Below, piece by piece: positions 33,377 through 41,547 of a DNA stretch of 64,000 bases. A program made the translations under genes and the position numbers. Source of the stretch: Streptomyces collinus. GTDB taxonomy: Bacteria > Actinomycetota > Actinomycetes > Streptomycetales > Streptomycetaceae. The notes beneath the pieces were generated by a model. It ran no database searches. It was not told the DNA's origin and saw only the letters and a list, made by a program, of their open reading frames with translations. The stretch lies in the NCBI RefSeq assembly GCF_031348265.1, contig NZ_CP133771.1, forward strand, positions 2,790,001-2,854,000, given 5' to 3'. Each line of letters starts with the position of its first letter. Position 1 is the first letter of the stretch.

Positions 33377-33706
33377 CATGCCCGGGACGTTGGCCCTCCC
33401 CCAGGCCCCCAGCGGTTCCAGCGCCTCGTTCAGGGAAACGCCACGGGCCGTCAGCGAGTACTCCACGCGCGGCGGCACCTCGTCGTACGCCTCGCGGTGC
33501 ACCAGGCCGTCGGCCTCCATCTCCCGCAGGTGCGAGGCGAGCACCTTCTCGGTGACGCCCGGCAGTTCCCGGCGCAGCTCGCCGAAGCGGCAGGGCCGCT
33601 CGTGCAGCGCCCAGAGGATCAGCACCTTCCACTTGCCGCCGATCAGGTCCATCGCCGCGTCGATCCCGCAGACGTACGCACCCGGCCGCCGTCCCGTCGT
33701 CCCCAT
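33314..33706 (-). CDS. HxlR-family transcriptional regulator
   Basis: With the ATG at 33706 (AAGGAG 8 bases upstream) the protein has 130 residues. The winged helix is clear: CGIDAAMDLIGGKWKVLILW, RFGELRRELPGVTEKVLASH and the wing VHREAYDEVPPRVEYSLTARG. The cysteine at the start of the domain is the redox or electrophile sensor position in HypR/QorR-type relatives. It is divergent from an imine-reductase-like gene with a perfect palindrome between them, so it probably controls that gene and itself. Confidence 0.9.
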   Translation of the reverse strand: MGTTGRRPGAYVCGIDAAMDLIGGKWKVLILWALHERPCRFGELRRELPGVTEKVLASHLREMEADGLVHREAYDEVPPRVEYSLTARGVSLNEALEPLGAWGRANVPGMSPAPGQMREDDDVPLVTGAA

Positions 33707-33765
33707 GCCCGGTCTCCTTCCCCTTCGCTGCCTGGACCCTTCCCCCGGGGTAACCACCCACTTCG

Positions 33766-33777
33766 AAGTACGTACTT
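33766..33777. promoter_or_regulatory. palindromic operator between HxlR and reductase genes
   Basis: AAGTACGTACTT is a perfect 12-bp palindrome, 36 bp ahead of the reductase start at 33813 and 60 bp ahead of the regulator start. HxlR proteins bind such short dyads. Confidence 0.6.
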
Positions 33778-33812
33778 GAGCAGGCCCTTCCCCTACGACG
33801 AGCCTAAACGCC

Positions 33813-34715
33813 ATGACCGACAACGCAGTTGCTCCCCGTACCCCTGCCCCTCTCACCCTCCTCGGCACCGGCGCCATGGGCACCGTCCTCGCCCGGACCT
33901 GGCTCGCCGCCGGGCACGAGGTGACCGTCTGGAACCGCACACCCGCCCGTGCGCAGGCCCTCGCCGCCGAGGGCGCCGTCGTCGTCCGGAGCGCCGCCGA
34001 GGCCGTGGCCGCGAACCGGCTCGTGATCGTCTGCCTGCTCGACGACGCCTCCGTGGGCGACGCCCTCGACGAGGCCGTTCTCGCCGGGCGGGACCTGGTG
34101 AACCTGACGACCGGCACCCCGGGCGAGGGCCGGACGCGGGCCGCCTGGGCCGAGGCGCGCGGCGCCCGGTTCCTGGACGGCGGGATCATGGCCGTACCGC
34201 CGATGATCGGGGTCGCGGACTCCGGCGGTTACGTCTTCTACAGCGGCTCACCGGAGCTGTTCGAGGAGCACCGCGACACCCTCGCCGTCCCGGCCGGCAC
34301 CCGCTGGGTCGGAGCCGACCCCGGCTTCGCAGCCCTCTACGACGTGGCCCTGCTGAGCGCCATGAACGGCATGTTCGCGGGGATGCTCCACGCGTTCGCC
34401 CTGGTCCGCCCGGAGGACATCGCCCCGAAGGACTTCGCGCCACTGCTCGCGGACTGGCTGACCGCGATGGCCCCGGCCGTGCACCAGACGGCCGACCGGC
34501 TGGAGAGCGGCGACCACACCCGCAACGTCGTCTCCAGCCTGGCGATGCAGGCGGCGGGCGTCCCCACGTTCCTGCGCACGGCCGAGGAACAGCACGTCAG
34601 TCCCGAGCTGCTGGCGCCGTACCTGAAGCTGATGGAGAGGCGGGTGGCGCAGGGGCACGGGGAGGAGGACGGGACGGGGATGATCGAGCTGCTGGATCTG
34701 CGGCGCGGCGCCTAG
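33813..34715 (+). CDS. imine-reductase-like NAD(P)-dependent oxidoreductase
   Basis: The 300-residue protein belongs to the beta-hydroxyacid dehydrogenase/IRED group: Rossmann motif LTLLGTGAMGTVLA, VWNRTPARAQAL for NADPH choice, LTTGTPGEGRT, and the long interdomain helix starting GFAALYDVALLSAMNG, whose aspartate lies where IREDs place the catalytic residue. IREDs reduce cyclic imines to amines. ATG start. It diverges from an HxlR regulator. Confidence 0.85.
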   Translation: MTDNAVAPRTPAPLTLLGTGAMGTVLARTWLAAGHEVTVWNRTPARAQALAAEGAVVVRSAAEAVAANRLVIVCLLDDASVGDALDEAVLAGRDLVNLTTGTPGEGRTRAAWAEARGARFLDGGIMAVPPMIGVADSGGYVFYSGSPELFEEHRDTLAVPAGTRWVGADPGFAALYDVALLSAMNGMFAGMLHAFALVRPEDIAPKDFAPLLADWLTAMAPAVHQTADRLESGDHTRNVVSSLAMQAAGVPTFLRTAEEQHVSPELLAPYLKLMERRVAQGHGEEDGTGMIELLDLRRGA

Positions 34716-34719
34716 TCAT

Positions 34720-34799
34720 CCCGGCCGGCGTCCAGCCGACCCGGTCGGCATGTGGACGACCCGGCCGGCATCCGCGCGACCCGGCCGGCGTCTAGGCGA
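34720..34799. repeat. four 20-bp tandem repeats
   Basis: Four consecutive 20-base units begin CCCGGCCGGC or CCCGGTCGGC and end in GA: 34720-34739, 34740-34759, 34760-34779 and 34780-34799. The second half of each unit varies. The array fills the gap between two convergent genes and its last unit covers the stop codon of the TSUP transporter gene. Confidence 0.75.
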
Positions 34800-35574
34800 T
34801 CCACTGCTCGTACGCCAGATTCCCCACCAGCGCGAACACCACCGTCAGCAGCACGATCCGGACGAAGCCGCTGCCCTTCTTCAGGGCGGTGTGGGCGCCG
34901 AGGGTGCCGCCCGCCAGGTTGAAGACGGCCATCAGGGCGGCCAGTTGCCACAGGACCGCGCCCTGCCAGGCGAAGGTCGCGAGGGCGCCCGCGTTGGTAC
35001 AGCAGTTGACGATCTTGGCGGTGGCGGAGGCCGTGACGAGGTCGAGGTGGAGGACGGCGGTGAGCGCGAGGACCAGGAACGTACCGGTGCCGGGGCCGAT
35101 GAGGCCGTCGTAGAAGCCGATGCCGAGGCCGGCCAGGCCGATGGCCGCGAGGATGCGGCGGCGGGTGGCCGGGCCGGTTGCGGGGGCCGTGCCGAAGGCG
35201 GGCCGCAGGATCACGAAGGCGGCGACCCCGAGCAGCACCACCATGATGACCGGCTTGAGAACCTCGGTGCTCATCCCGGCCGCGAAGAAGGCCCCGGCGG
35301 AGGAACCGGCCAGGGCGGCCAGCCCGATGCGGACGGCCGTACGGACGTTCACGGGAGCCTTGCGGGCGTAGGTCACGGCCGCGCCCGTGGTGCCGACGAT
35401 GGCGACGGCCTTGTTGGTGCCCAGCGCGTGCGCGGCGGGTGTGTTCGCCGGCAGCCCCAGCAGCAGCACCGGCAGCAGCAGGAGGCCGCCCCCGCCGACC
35501 ACGGCGTCGATCCAGCCTGCGGCGAGGGCCGCGACGCAGAGCAGGACGATCATGGTCAGCGATATGTCGGGCAT
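34792..35574 (-). CDS. TSUP (TauE/SafE) family membrane transporter
   Basis: The 260-residue protein has about eight membrane segments and the two TSUP half-repeats: AGWIDAVVGGGGLLLLPVLL at the start and AGLGIGFYDGLIGPGTGTF in the middle. Family members export or import small anions such as sulfite, sulfoacetate or taurine. ATG at 35574. No linked metabolic gene indicates the substrate, although nir genes lie just upstream on the other strand, so an anion of that sort is possible. Confidence 0.9.
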   Translation of the reverse strand: MPDISLTMIVLLCVAALAAGWIDAVVGGGGLLLLPVLLLGLPANTPAAHALGTNKAVAIVGTTGAAVTYARKAPVNVRTAVRIGLAALAGSSAGAFFAAGMSTEVLKPVIMVVLLGVAAFVILRPAFGTAPATGPATRRRILAAIGLAGLGIGFYDGLIGPGTGTFLVLALTAVLHLDLVTASATAKIVNCCTNAGALATFAWQGAVLWQLAALMAVFNLAGGTLGAHTALKKGSGFVRIVLLTVVFALVGNLAYEQWIA

Positions 35575-35696
35575 GATCGCGACCCTATGCGAGGCCGGTG
35601 CGAAGGTGCTGCGACGCCCCTCACAGCCGCCGTCGCCGCACGTCAGGAACCCTCACACCGGTCACCCCGGCCAGCTGAGGGCAGCGTTCCCCGCGG

Positions 35697-35746
35697 GAAA
35701 CAGAGGCGATGCTGCCGGGTAACACCGGCACCGCACGCTCAAGTGC
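35697..35746 (+). promoter_or_regulatory. nir operon promoter with GAAAC/GTAAC half-sites, apparently leaderless
   Basis: GAAAC at 35697-35701 and GTAAC at 35719-35723 are 22 bp apart and lie 50 and 28 bp before the ATG. A -10-like CACGCT at 35734-35739 is seven bases before the ATG. Each element has the same distance from the start codon as in the nasA promoter, and no Shine-Dalgarno sequence is seen. GlnR or MtrA control is likely. Confidence 0.6.
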
Positions 35747-36964
35747 ATGACCTCGAATGAGCGTGTGGTGGTGATCGGCACCGGCCTGGCGGGCGTACGG
35801 CTCGCCCGGCGGCTCGGTGAGCTCGGCACGCCCGCGCTGCTGATCGGCGAGGAGGAGCACCGGCCCTACAACCGGGTGCTGCTCGCCGAGGTGCTGGCCG
35901 GACGGTACAGCCCCGAGGTGATCGCCCTGCCGGCACCCGCGCGGGTCAGGCGCGGCCGGATCACCGGGATCGACCGCGGGCGGCGTACCGTCGCCTGCGC
36001 GGACGGGTCCGTGATCGCATACGACCGGCTCGTCCTCGCCACCGGCTCGAACCCGGTGCTGCCGCCGCTGCGCGGCCTGTTCACCGAGAACCACGAACTG
36101 CCCGAGGGCATCCACGCGTTCCGCACCATGGACGACTGCCTGGGCCTGTCCAAGGCGATCCGCCCGGGTGTGAAGGCGGTCGTCATCGGCGGCGGGCTCC
36201 TCGGGGTCTCCGCCGCCCGCGCGCTCGCCCGGCGCGGCGCCCAGGTCGTGCTCGCCCAGCAGTCCGAGCGGCTGATGGAACGCCAGCTCGACCCGGCCGC
36301 CTCCAAGCTCGTCAAGCGGCACCTGACCGACCTGGGCGTGGAGGTGCACACCGAGTGCCGCGTCCGGGACGTGCGCTGCGTCGGCGGCGCCGTCCGCTCC
36401 GTGGAGATGGCCGACGGCTACGCGCTCGACGCCGATCTGGTGGTCATCGCCTGCGGTGTGCATCCGCGGGTGGGCCTCGCCCAGACGGCCGGCCTCGACG
36501 TCCGCAAGGGCGTCGTCGTCGACGACGAACTGCGCACCTCCGACCCGTACATCCACGCGATCGGCGACTGCGCCCAGCACGACGGCGTCCTCTACGGACT
36601 CGCCACTCCCGCGCTCGAACAGGCCGACGCGCTCGCGGAGCTGCTCGCCGGTGACGCGAACGCCCGCTACACCGGGACCCGTTCCCTGACCCGGCTCACG
36701 CTGAACGGGCACGACAGCCCCTTCGACCTCGCCGCGTTCGGCGAGACCGAGGCGCTGCCGGGCGACGACGTCGTCCAGCTCACCGACGCCACCCGCGGCA
36801 CCTACCGCAAGGTCGTCGTCCGCGACGACCGCCTGGTCGGCGGGGTCCTCGTCGGCGAACTCGGCACCGTCGGCGCGCTCGCCCGCGCCTGGGAGGGAGC
36901 AGAGCCGCTCCCCTCCGACGGCGGCCCGCTGCTCCACCTGCTCACCAACGATGGAGGCTCCTGA
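35747..36964 (+). CDS. FAD-dependent NAD(P)H oxidoreductase of the nitrite reductase operon
   Basis: The 405-residue flavoprotein resembles the N-terminal reductase part of NirB: VVVIGTGLAGVRLARRL for FAD, HRPYNRVLLAEVLAG, AVVIGGGLLGVSAARAL for NAD(P)H and the AIGDCAQHDG FAD motif. It has no siroheme or iron-sulfur domain. Its stop overlaps the nirB start as TGATG. It may feed electrons to NirB, or to NasA, which lacks a donor gene beside it. It is the counterpart of an S. coelicolor gene annotated as a nitrite reductase component, as I recall. Confidence 0.88.
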   Translation: MTSNERVVVIGTGLAGVRLARRLGELGTPALLIGEEEHRPYNRVLLAEVLAGRYSPEVIALPAPARVRRGRITGIDRGRRTVACADGSVIAYDRLVLATGSNPVLPPLRGLFTENHELPEGIHAFRTMDDCLGLSKAIRPGVKAVVIGGGLLGVSAARALARRGAQVVLAQQSERLMERQLDPAASKLVKRHLTDLGVEVHTECRVRDVRCVGGAVRSVEMADGYALDADLVVIACGVHPRVGLAQTAGLDVRKGVVVDDELRTSDPYIHAIGDCAQHDGVLYGLATPALEQADALAELLAGDANARYTGTRSLTRLTLNGHDSPFDLAAFGETEALPGDDVVQLTDATRGTYRKVVVRDDRLVGGVLVGELGTVGALARAWEGAEPLPSDGGPLLHLLTNDGGS

Positions 36965-39579
36965 TGACCGCCACCCCGGAGGCCACGGAGGCCACCCCCA
37001 CGATCGTGCTCGTCGGCCACGGCATGGTCGGCCAGCGCTTCCTCGAAGCGCTCGCCGCGCGCGGCCTGACCGCCACGCACCGCGTGGTCGTGCTCTGCGA
37101 GGAGCCGCGCCCGGCCTACGACCGTGTGGCGCTCACGTCGTACTTCTCGGGGAAGACCCCTGAGGACCTGTCCATGACGGACATGGAGTTCATCGAGACG
37201 CACGGCATCGAGCTGTACGTCGGCGACCCGGCGACCGCCGTCGACCGCGAGGCCCGCAAGGTCACCGCCCGGTCCGGCGAGGTCTTCGACTACGACGTCC
37301 TCGTCCTCGCCACCGGCTCCTACCCCTTCGTCCCGCCGGTCCCGGGCAAGGACGCCGAGGGCTGTTTCGTCTACCGCACGATCGAGGACCTGCTCGCGAT
37401 CGAGGAGTACGCGAAGTCGAAGGCGACGGTGGGTGCCGTGGTCGGCGGCGGTCTGCTCGGGCTGGAGGCGGCCGGTGCGCTCAAGGGGCTCGGACTCACC
37501 TCCCACATCGTGGAGTTCGCGCCCCGGCTGATGCCCGTCCAGGTGGACGACGGCGGTGGTGCCGCGCTGCTGCGCACCATCGAGGAGATGGGCCTGACCG
37601 TTCACACGGGCGTGGGCACGCAGGAGATCCTGGTCGACGCCGAGGGCGCCGTCACCGGCATGAAGCTCTCCGACGGTTCCGAACTCGCCGCCGACATGGT
37701 GGTGTTCTCCGCCGGTGTGCGCCCCCGCGACCAGCTGGCCCGCGACTGCGGCCTGACGGTCGGCGAGCGCGGCGGCATCACGGTCGACGAGCAGTGCCGT
37801 ACGGTCGCCGACCCGCACGTCTTCGCGATCGGCGAGTGCGCGCTGGCCTCCGACGGCCGGGTGTACGGCCTGGTGGCGCCGGGCTACGAGCAGGCCGAGA
37901 CGGCGGCCGCCACGATCGCCTCGGACGAGGCGTCCTTCACCGGTGCCGACCTGTCCACCAAGCTGAAGCTGCTCGGCGTGGACGTGGCGTCCTTCGGCGA
38001 CGCGCACGGCACCGCCGAGGACTGCCTGGACGTCGTCTACTCCGACTCCCGCGCGGGCCTGTACAAGAAGCTGGTCATCGGCCGCGACGGCACGCTGCTC
38101 GGCGGCATCCTGGTCGGCGACGCGGAGGCGTACGGCACACTGAAGGCGTTCACCGGCTCGGTCCCGCCGGTCTCGCCCGAGTCGCTGGTGCTGCCCGCCG
38201 GGGCCGGGGCGCCCGCCCAGCTCGGCCCGGCCGCGCTGCCGGACGACGCGATCATCTGCTCCTGCAACAACGTCCGCAAGGGCACGATCCGCGACGCGGT
38301 CACCGAGCACAAGTGCACCACCGTGCCCGAGGTGAAGAAGTGCACCAAGGCCGGTACGACCTGCGGAAGTTGCGTCAAGGTCCTCGGCCAGCTGGTCACC
38401 GCCGAGCTGGAGGCGTCCGGCGTCGAGGTCGACAAGGGCCTGTGCGGCTGCTTCGCGCAGACCCGCGAGGAGCTGTACGAGATCGTCCACGCCCTGCGCA
38501 TCACCACCTACCAGGACCTGCTGGACCGGCACGGCCGCGAGGGCGCCCGGGGCGGCGACGGCTGCGAGGTCTGCAAGCCGGCCGTCGGCTCGATCATCGC
38601 CTCCCTCGCCCCCACGATCGGCGCGAGCGGCTACGTCCTGGACGGTGAGCAGGCGGCGCTGCAGGACACCAACGACCACTTCCTGGCCAACCTGCAGAAG
38701 AACGGCTCGTACTCGGTCGTCCCGCGGATCCCCGGTGGCGAGATCGCCCCGGAGAAGCTGATCGTGATCGGCGAGATCGCCCGCGACTTCGGCCTCTACA
38801 CGAAGATCACCGGCGGCCAGCGGATCGACATGTTCGGCGCCCGCGTCGAGCAGCTGCCGGTGATCTGGGCCCGGCTGGTCGACGCCGGCTTCGAGTCCGG
38901 CCACGCCTACGGCAAGTCGCTGCGCACGGTGAAGTCCTGCGTCGGGCAGACCTGGTGCCGCTACGGCGTCCAGGACTCCGTCCGCATGGCGATCGACCTG
39001 GAGCTGCGCTACCGGGGTCTGCGCTCCCCGCACAAGCTGAAGTCGGCGGTCTCCGGCTGCCAGCGCGAGTGCGCCGAGGCCCAGTCGAAGGACTTCGGCG
39101 TGATCGCCACGGCCAACGGCTGGAACCTCTACGTCGGCGGCAACGGCGGTGCCACGCCGCGCCACGCGGACCTGCTCGCGCAGGACCTGTCGGACGCCGA
39201 ACTGGTCCGCCTGATCGACCGGTTCCTGATGTTCTACATCCGTACGGCCGACCGCCTGGAGCGCACCTCGACCTGGCTGGAGCGGATCCCGGGCGGCCTC
39301 GACCACGTGAAGGACGTCGTCGTCCACGACTCGCTCGGCATCTGCGACGAGCTGGAGCAGCTGATGCAGGCGCACGTCGCGCACTACCGCGACGAGTGGG
39401 CCGAGACCATCAACGACCCCGAGAAGCTCGCCCGGTTCGTGTCCTTCGTGAACGCCCCGGACACCCCGGACCCGGTCGTCGCCTTCGTGCCCGAGCGCGA
39501 CCAGATGAAGCCCGACCTGCCGCTGCTGTCCATCGGCATGCGACCCGCCGACGTACTGGAAGGAAGCGCCCAGCGATGA
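36964..39579 (+). CDS. nirB: NAD(P)H nitrite reductase large subunit NirB
   Basis: The 871-residue protein reduces nitrite to ammonium in the cytoplasm. Domains in order: FAD/NAD(P)H reductase (IVLVGHGMVGQRFLEAL near residue 15; VVGGGLLGLEAAGAL), a BFD-like [2Fe-2S] domain beginning with C432 and C434 (CSCNN), then the siroheme/[4Fe-4S] sulfite-reductase-like repeats with C659, C665, C699 and C703. Spacing C-x5-C-x33-C-x3-C is normal. It overlaps the preceding FAD gene and nirD, forming a three-gene operon. Confidence 0.96.
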   Translation: MTATPEATEATPTIVLVGHGMVGQRFLEALAARGLTATHRVVVLCEEPRPAYDRVALTSYFSGKTPEDLSMTDMEFIETHGIELYVGDPATAVDREARKVTARSGEVFDYDVLVLATGSYPFVPPVPGKDAEGCFVYRTIEDLLAIEEYAKSKATVGAVVGGGLLGLEAAGALKGLGLTSHIVEFAPRLMPVQVDDGGGAALLRTIEEMGLTVHTGVGTQEILVDAEGAVTGMKLSDGSELAADMVVFSAGVRPRDQLARDCGLTVGERGGITVDEQCRTVADPHVFAIGECALASDGRVYGLVAPGYEQAETAAATIASDEASFTGADLSTKLKLLGVDVASFGDAHGTAEDCLDVVYSDSRAGLYKKLVIGRDGTLLGGILVGDAEAYGTLKAFTGSVPPVSPESLVLPAGAGAPAQLGPAALPDDAIICSCNNVRKGTIRDAVTEHKCTTVPEVKKCTKAGTTCGSCVKVLGQLVTAELEASGVEVDKGLCGCFAQTREELYEIVHALRITTYQDLLDRHGREGARGGDGCEVCKPAVGSIIASLAPTIGASGYVLDGEQAALQDTNDHFLANLQKNGSYSVVPRIPGGEIAPEKLIVIGEIARDFGLYTKITGGQRIDMFGARVEQLPVIWARLVDAGFESGHAYGKSLRTVKSCVGQTWCRYGVQDSVRMAIDLELRYRGLRSPHKLKSAVSGCQRECAEAQSKDFGVIATANGWNLYVGGNGGATPRHADLLAQDLSDAELVRLIDRFLMFYIRTADRLERTSTWLERIPGGLDHVKDVVVHDSLGICDELEQLMQAHVAHYRDEWAETINDPEKLARFVSFVNAPDTPDPVVAFVPERDQMKPDLPLLSIGMRPADVLEGSAQR

Positions 39580-39926
39580 CCCTGGCACTGGAGACCACCG
39601 ACCTCAAGGTCGAACTCGCCCTGGACGACGACTGGTTCGCGGTCTGCGACCTGAGCACGCTGCTCCCGGGCCGCGGGGTGGCCGCACTGCTGCCGGACGG
39701 CCGGCAGGCCGCGATCTTCCGCGACCGCTCCGGAGAACTGTTCGCCATCGACAACCGCGACCCCTTCACCGGCGCCGCGGTCCTCTCCCGCGGCCTGACC
39801 GGCACGCACCAGGGGCGTCCGTTCGTCGCCTCGCCCCTGCTGAAGCAGCGCTTCGACCTGGCGTCCGGGCAGTGCCTGGACGACGAGGCGGTGCGGGTGA
39901 CGGCTTACAAGGTGCGGACGTCGTAG
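39576..39926 (+). CDS. nirD: nitrite reductase small subunit NirD
   Basis: The 116-residue Rieske-fold protein (WFAVCDLSTLLPGRGVAALL, FAIDNRDPFTGAAVLSRG) accompanies NirB. The C-x-H and C-x2-H ligands of true Rieske proteins are absent, as in other NirD proteins, so it should bind no cluster and act structurally. ATG overlaps the nirB stop (ATGA). Confidence 0.94.
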   Translation: MTLALETTDLKVELALDDDWFAVCDLSTLLPGRGVAALLPDGRQAAIFRDRSGELFAIDNRDPFTGAAVLSRGLTGTHQGRPFVASPLLKQRFDLASGQCLDDEAVRVTAYKVRTS

Positions 39927-39931
39927 CAGCG

Positions 39932-40012
39932 GTTCCCGACCGAAGGTTCTCGACCGACCGACCGGCGGTCCTCGACCGACGGTTCTTGACCGACGGTTCT
40001 TGACCGGGCGTT
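39932..40012. repeat. degenerate short tandem repeats before the TetR gene
   Basis: The segment is built from repeats of GGTTCT(C/T)GACCGAC, about 14 bases each; the two copies GGTTCTTGACCGAC at 39981 and following are identical and the rest diverged. It lies between nirD and the TetR promoter. TTGACC units could act as extra -35-like elements, but this is speculation. Confidence 0.6.
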
Positions 40013-40018
40013 CTGAAA

Positions 40019-40030
40019 AAGCCTAGGCTT
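40019..40030. promoter_or_regulatory. palindrome at the TetR gene promoter
   Basis: AAGCCTAGGCTT is a perfect 12-bp palindrome ending six bases before the regulator's GTG start, inside the probable -10 to +1 region. It is a candidate autoregulatory operator. Confidence 0.55.
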
Positions 40031-40036
40031 CGACGC

Positions 40037-40621
40037 GTGGCCAGGACCAAGGAGTTCGATCCGGACGCCGCGCTCCAGGCAGCTCTCGAGCTGTTCTGGC
40101 GGCGCGGCTACGAGGCGACGTCGATGTCCGACCTCGTCGCGCACCTCGGCATCGGGCGCGCCAGCATCTACGCCACCTTCGGCAACAAGCACGAGCTGTA
40201 CCTGAAGGCGCTGGACCGCTACGACCGGACGGGACTCCCGCCGATCCTGCGGGACCTGTCCCAACCGGGGCCCGCTCTGCCTGCCGTGCGCAATCTCGTC
40301 CGGCGGTACGCGGCGGAGGCCGCAGACGCCCGGGAACGCCTGAACGGCTGCATGATCACCAATGCGGCGGCGGAACTCGCCCCGCACGACCAGGCGACCA
40401 CCCGGCACGTGGAGCGCAACTGGGACCAGCTGGAGACCGTGCTGCACTCGACGCTGGTCCGCGCCCAGGCGCAGGGGGAACTGCCCGCCGCACGCGACCC
40501 GCTCGCACTGGCCCGCATGCTGCTCGTCCTGCTCCAGGGCCTGCGTGTGGTCGGCAAGGCCTCGCCGGACCCGGGGCGCGTCAGGGACGCGGCCGAGCAG
40601 GCCCTGGCACTTCTGGACTGA
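40037..40621 (+). CDS. TetR-family transcriptional regulator
   Basis: The 194-residue protein has an N-terminal TetR helix-turn-helix (ALELFWRRGYEATSMSDLV, GIGRASIYATFGNKHELY) and a C-terminal all-helical ligand domain of the YcnC/AcrR-relative type with C-M-I-T-N in the core. GTG start at 40037 without an evident Shine-Dalgarno sequence, suggesting a short leader. The SDR gene follows after a terminator with an operator-like dyad ahead of it, so that gene is the likely target. Confidence 0.92.
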   Translation: MARTKEFDPDAALQAALELFWRRGYEATSMSDLVAHLGIGRASIYATFGNKHELYLKALDRYDRTGLPPILRDLSQPGPALPAVRNLVRRYAAEAADARERLNGCMITNAAAELAPHDQATTRHVERNWDQLETVLHSTLVRAQAQGELPAARDPLALARMLLVLLQGLRVVGKASPDPGRVRDAAEQALALLD

Positions 40622-40646
40622 AAGGCACCTCGACTGAGGTGCCTTT
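40621..40646 (+). terminator. terminator after the TetR gene
   Basis: AAAGGCACCTC at 40621-40631 pairs with GAGGTGCCTTT at 40636-40646 around a four-base loop, directly behind the stop codon, with T residues at the end of the arm. It separates the regulator from the SDR gene. Confidence 0.85.
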
Positions 40647-40661
40647 CCCGTGCCCTGATAC

Positions 40662-40676
40662 TGAACCGATCGTTCA
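40662..40676. promoter_or_regulatory. TetR-type operator upstream of the SDR gene
   Basis: TGAAC-CGATC-GTTCA at 40662-40676 is a dyad of the kind bound by TetR regulators, 28 bp before the SDR start. It overlaps the expected promoter, so binding would repress. Confidence 0.6.
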
Positions 40677-40703
40677 AGTATTCTTCGAGACAAGGACCGT
40701 CAC

Positions 40704-41483
40704 ATGACCACTGCTCCGTACCGGGCCCGCTTCACCGACCGCACCGCCCTGGTCACCGGCGCCGGCTCCGGCATCGGACGCACGATCGCCCGGGCACTCG
40801 CGGCGGAGGGCGCGAACGTCGTGCTGGTGGGCCGTCGGCGAGAACCACTGGAGGAGACCGCGGAGTCGATCGAGGCGGCGGGAGGCAAGGCGCTGGCCGT
40901 CACGGCGAACGTGGCGCGGGCGGCGGACGTCGAGGCGGCGGTGGCAGCCGCCGTCGAGCACTTCGGCTCCTTGGACGTGGCGGTGAACAACGCGGGCGTC
41001 TTCCTGGGCGGAGCCCCGCTGGCCGACCTCGCCGAGGAGGACTGGCACACCCAGCTCGGCGTCAACGTCACCGGCGTGTTCCTCGCCCTCCGGGCCGAGA
41101 TCCGGCAGATGCGCACCCAGCCGTCCGGCGGGGCGATCGTCAACATCGCCTCCACCTTCGGCGCCCACGCCCGCCACCCCGGCGCCGCCGCGTACGCCGC
41201 CACCAAGGCGGCGGTGTCCGCCCTCACCCGGGGGGCCGCGCTCGACCACATCCGCGAGGGCATCCGCATCAACGCGGTCAGCCCCGGCGCCGTGAACACA
41301 CCGATGTCGTTGCAGCCGGGCGAGACGGACGCCGACCGCTCGGCCCGCGCCCGGACCGCCCTCCCGCTCGGCCGTGTCACCACGACGGAGGAGGTGGCCG
41401 CGGCGGTCCTCCACCTGGCCTCCGACGACGCCGCCTCGACGGTGGGCACGGACCTGGTGGTGGACAGCGGCGCCACGGCCTGA
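40704..41483 (+). CDS. short-chain dehydrogenase/reductase
   Basis: The 259-residue classical SDR has the cofactor motif TGAGSGIG (about residues 19-26), VNNAGV, catalytic Ser in NIASTFGAH, and Tyr-x3-Lys in AAYAATKAA. Arginines after the second strand (VGRRREP) favour NADPH. It oxidises or reduces an alcohol/ketone of unknown identity. It is probably controlled by the TetR gene upstream. Confidence 0.93.
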   Translation: MTTAPYRARFTDRTALVTGAGSGIGRTIARALAAEGANVVLVGRRREPLEETAESIEAAGGKALAVTANVARAADVEAAVAAAVEHFGSLDVAVNNAGVFLGGAPLADLAEEDWHTQLGVNVTGVFLALRAEIRQMRTQPSGGAIVNIASTFGAHARHPGAAAYAATKAAVSALTRGAALDHIREGIRINAVSPGAVNTPMSLQPGETDADRSARARTALPLGRVTTTEEVAAAVLHLASDDAASTVGTDLVVDSGATA

Positions 41484-41547
41484 GCGCGAGGGCGGGCACC
41501 GGGGATCCGCACCGGGCACCGGGATCCGCACCTGGCAGGCTGCGGCC

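Noticed and set aside
34720..34799. CRISPR or minisatellite gene
   Set aside because: Only four 20-bp units in direct contact, no spacers and no open frame of interest.
36802..39588. A 928-codon open frame antisense to nirB
   Set aside because: NirB on the plus strand has all cofactor motifs. The antisense frame is open only because of GC-rich third positions and encodes Asp/Val/Arg/Leu-rich low-complexity sequence with no known domain.
39576..39926. NirD as a working Rieske iron-sulfur protein
   Set aside because: The C-x-H and C-x2-H ligand motifs are absent; only the fold is shared.
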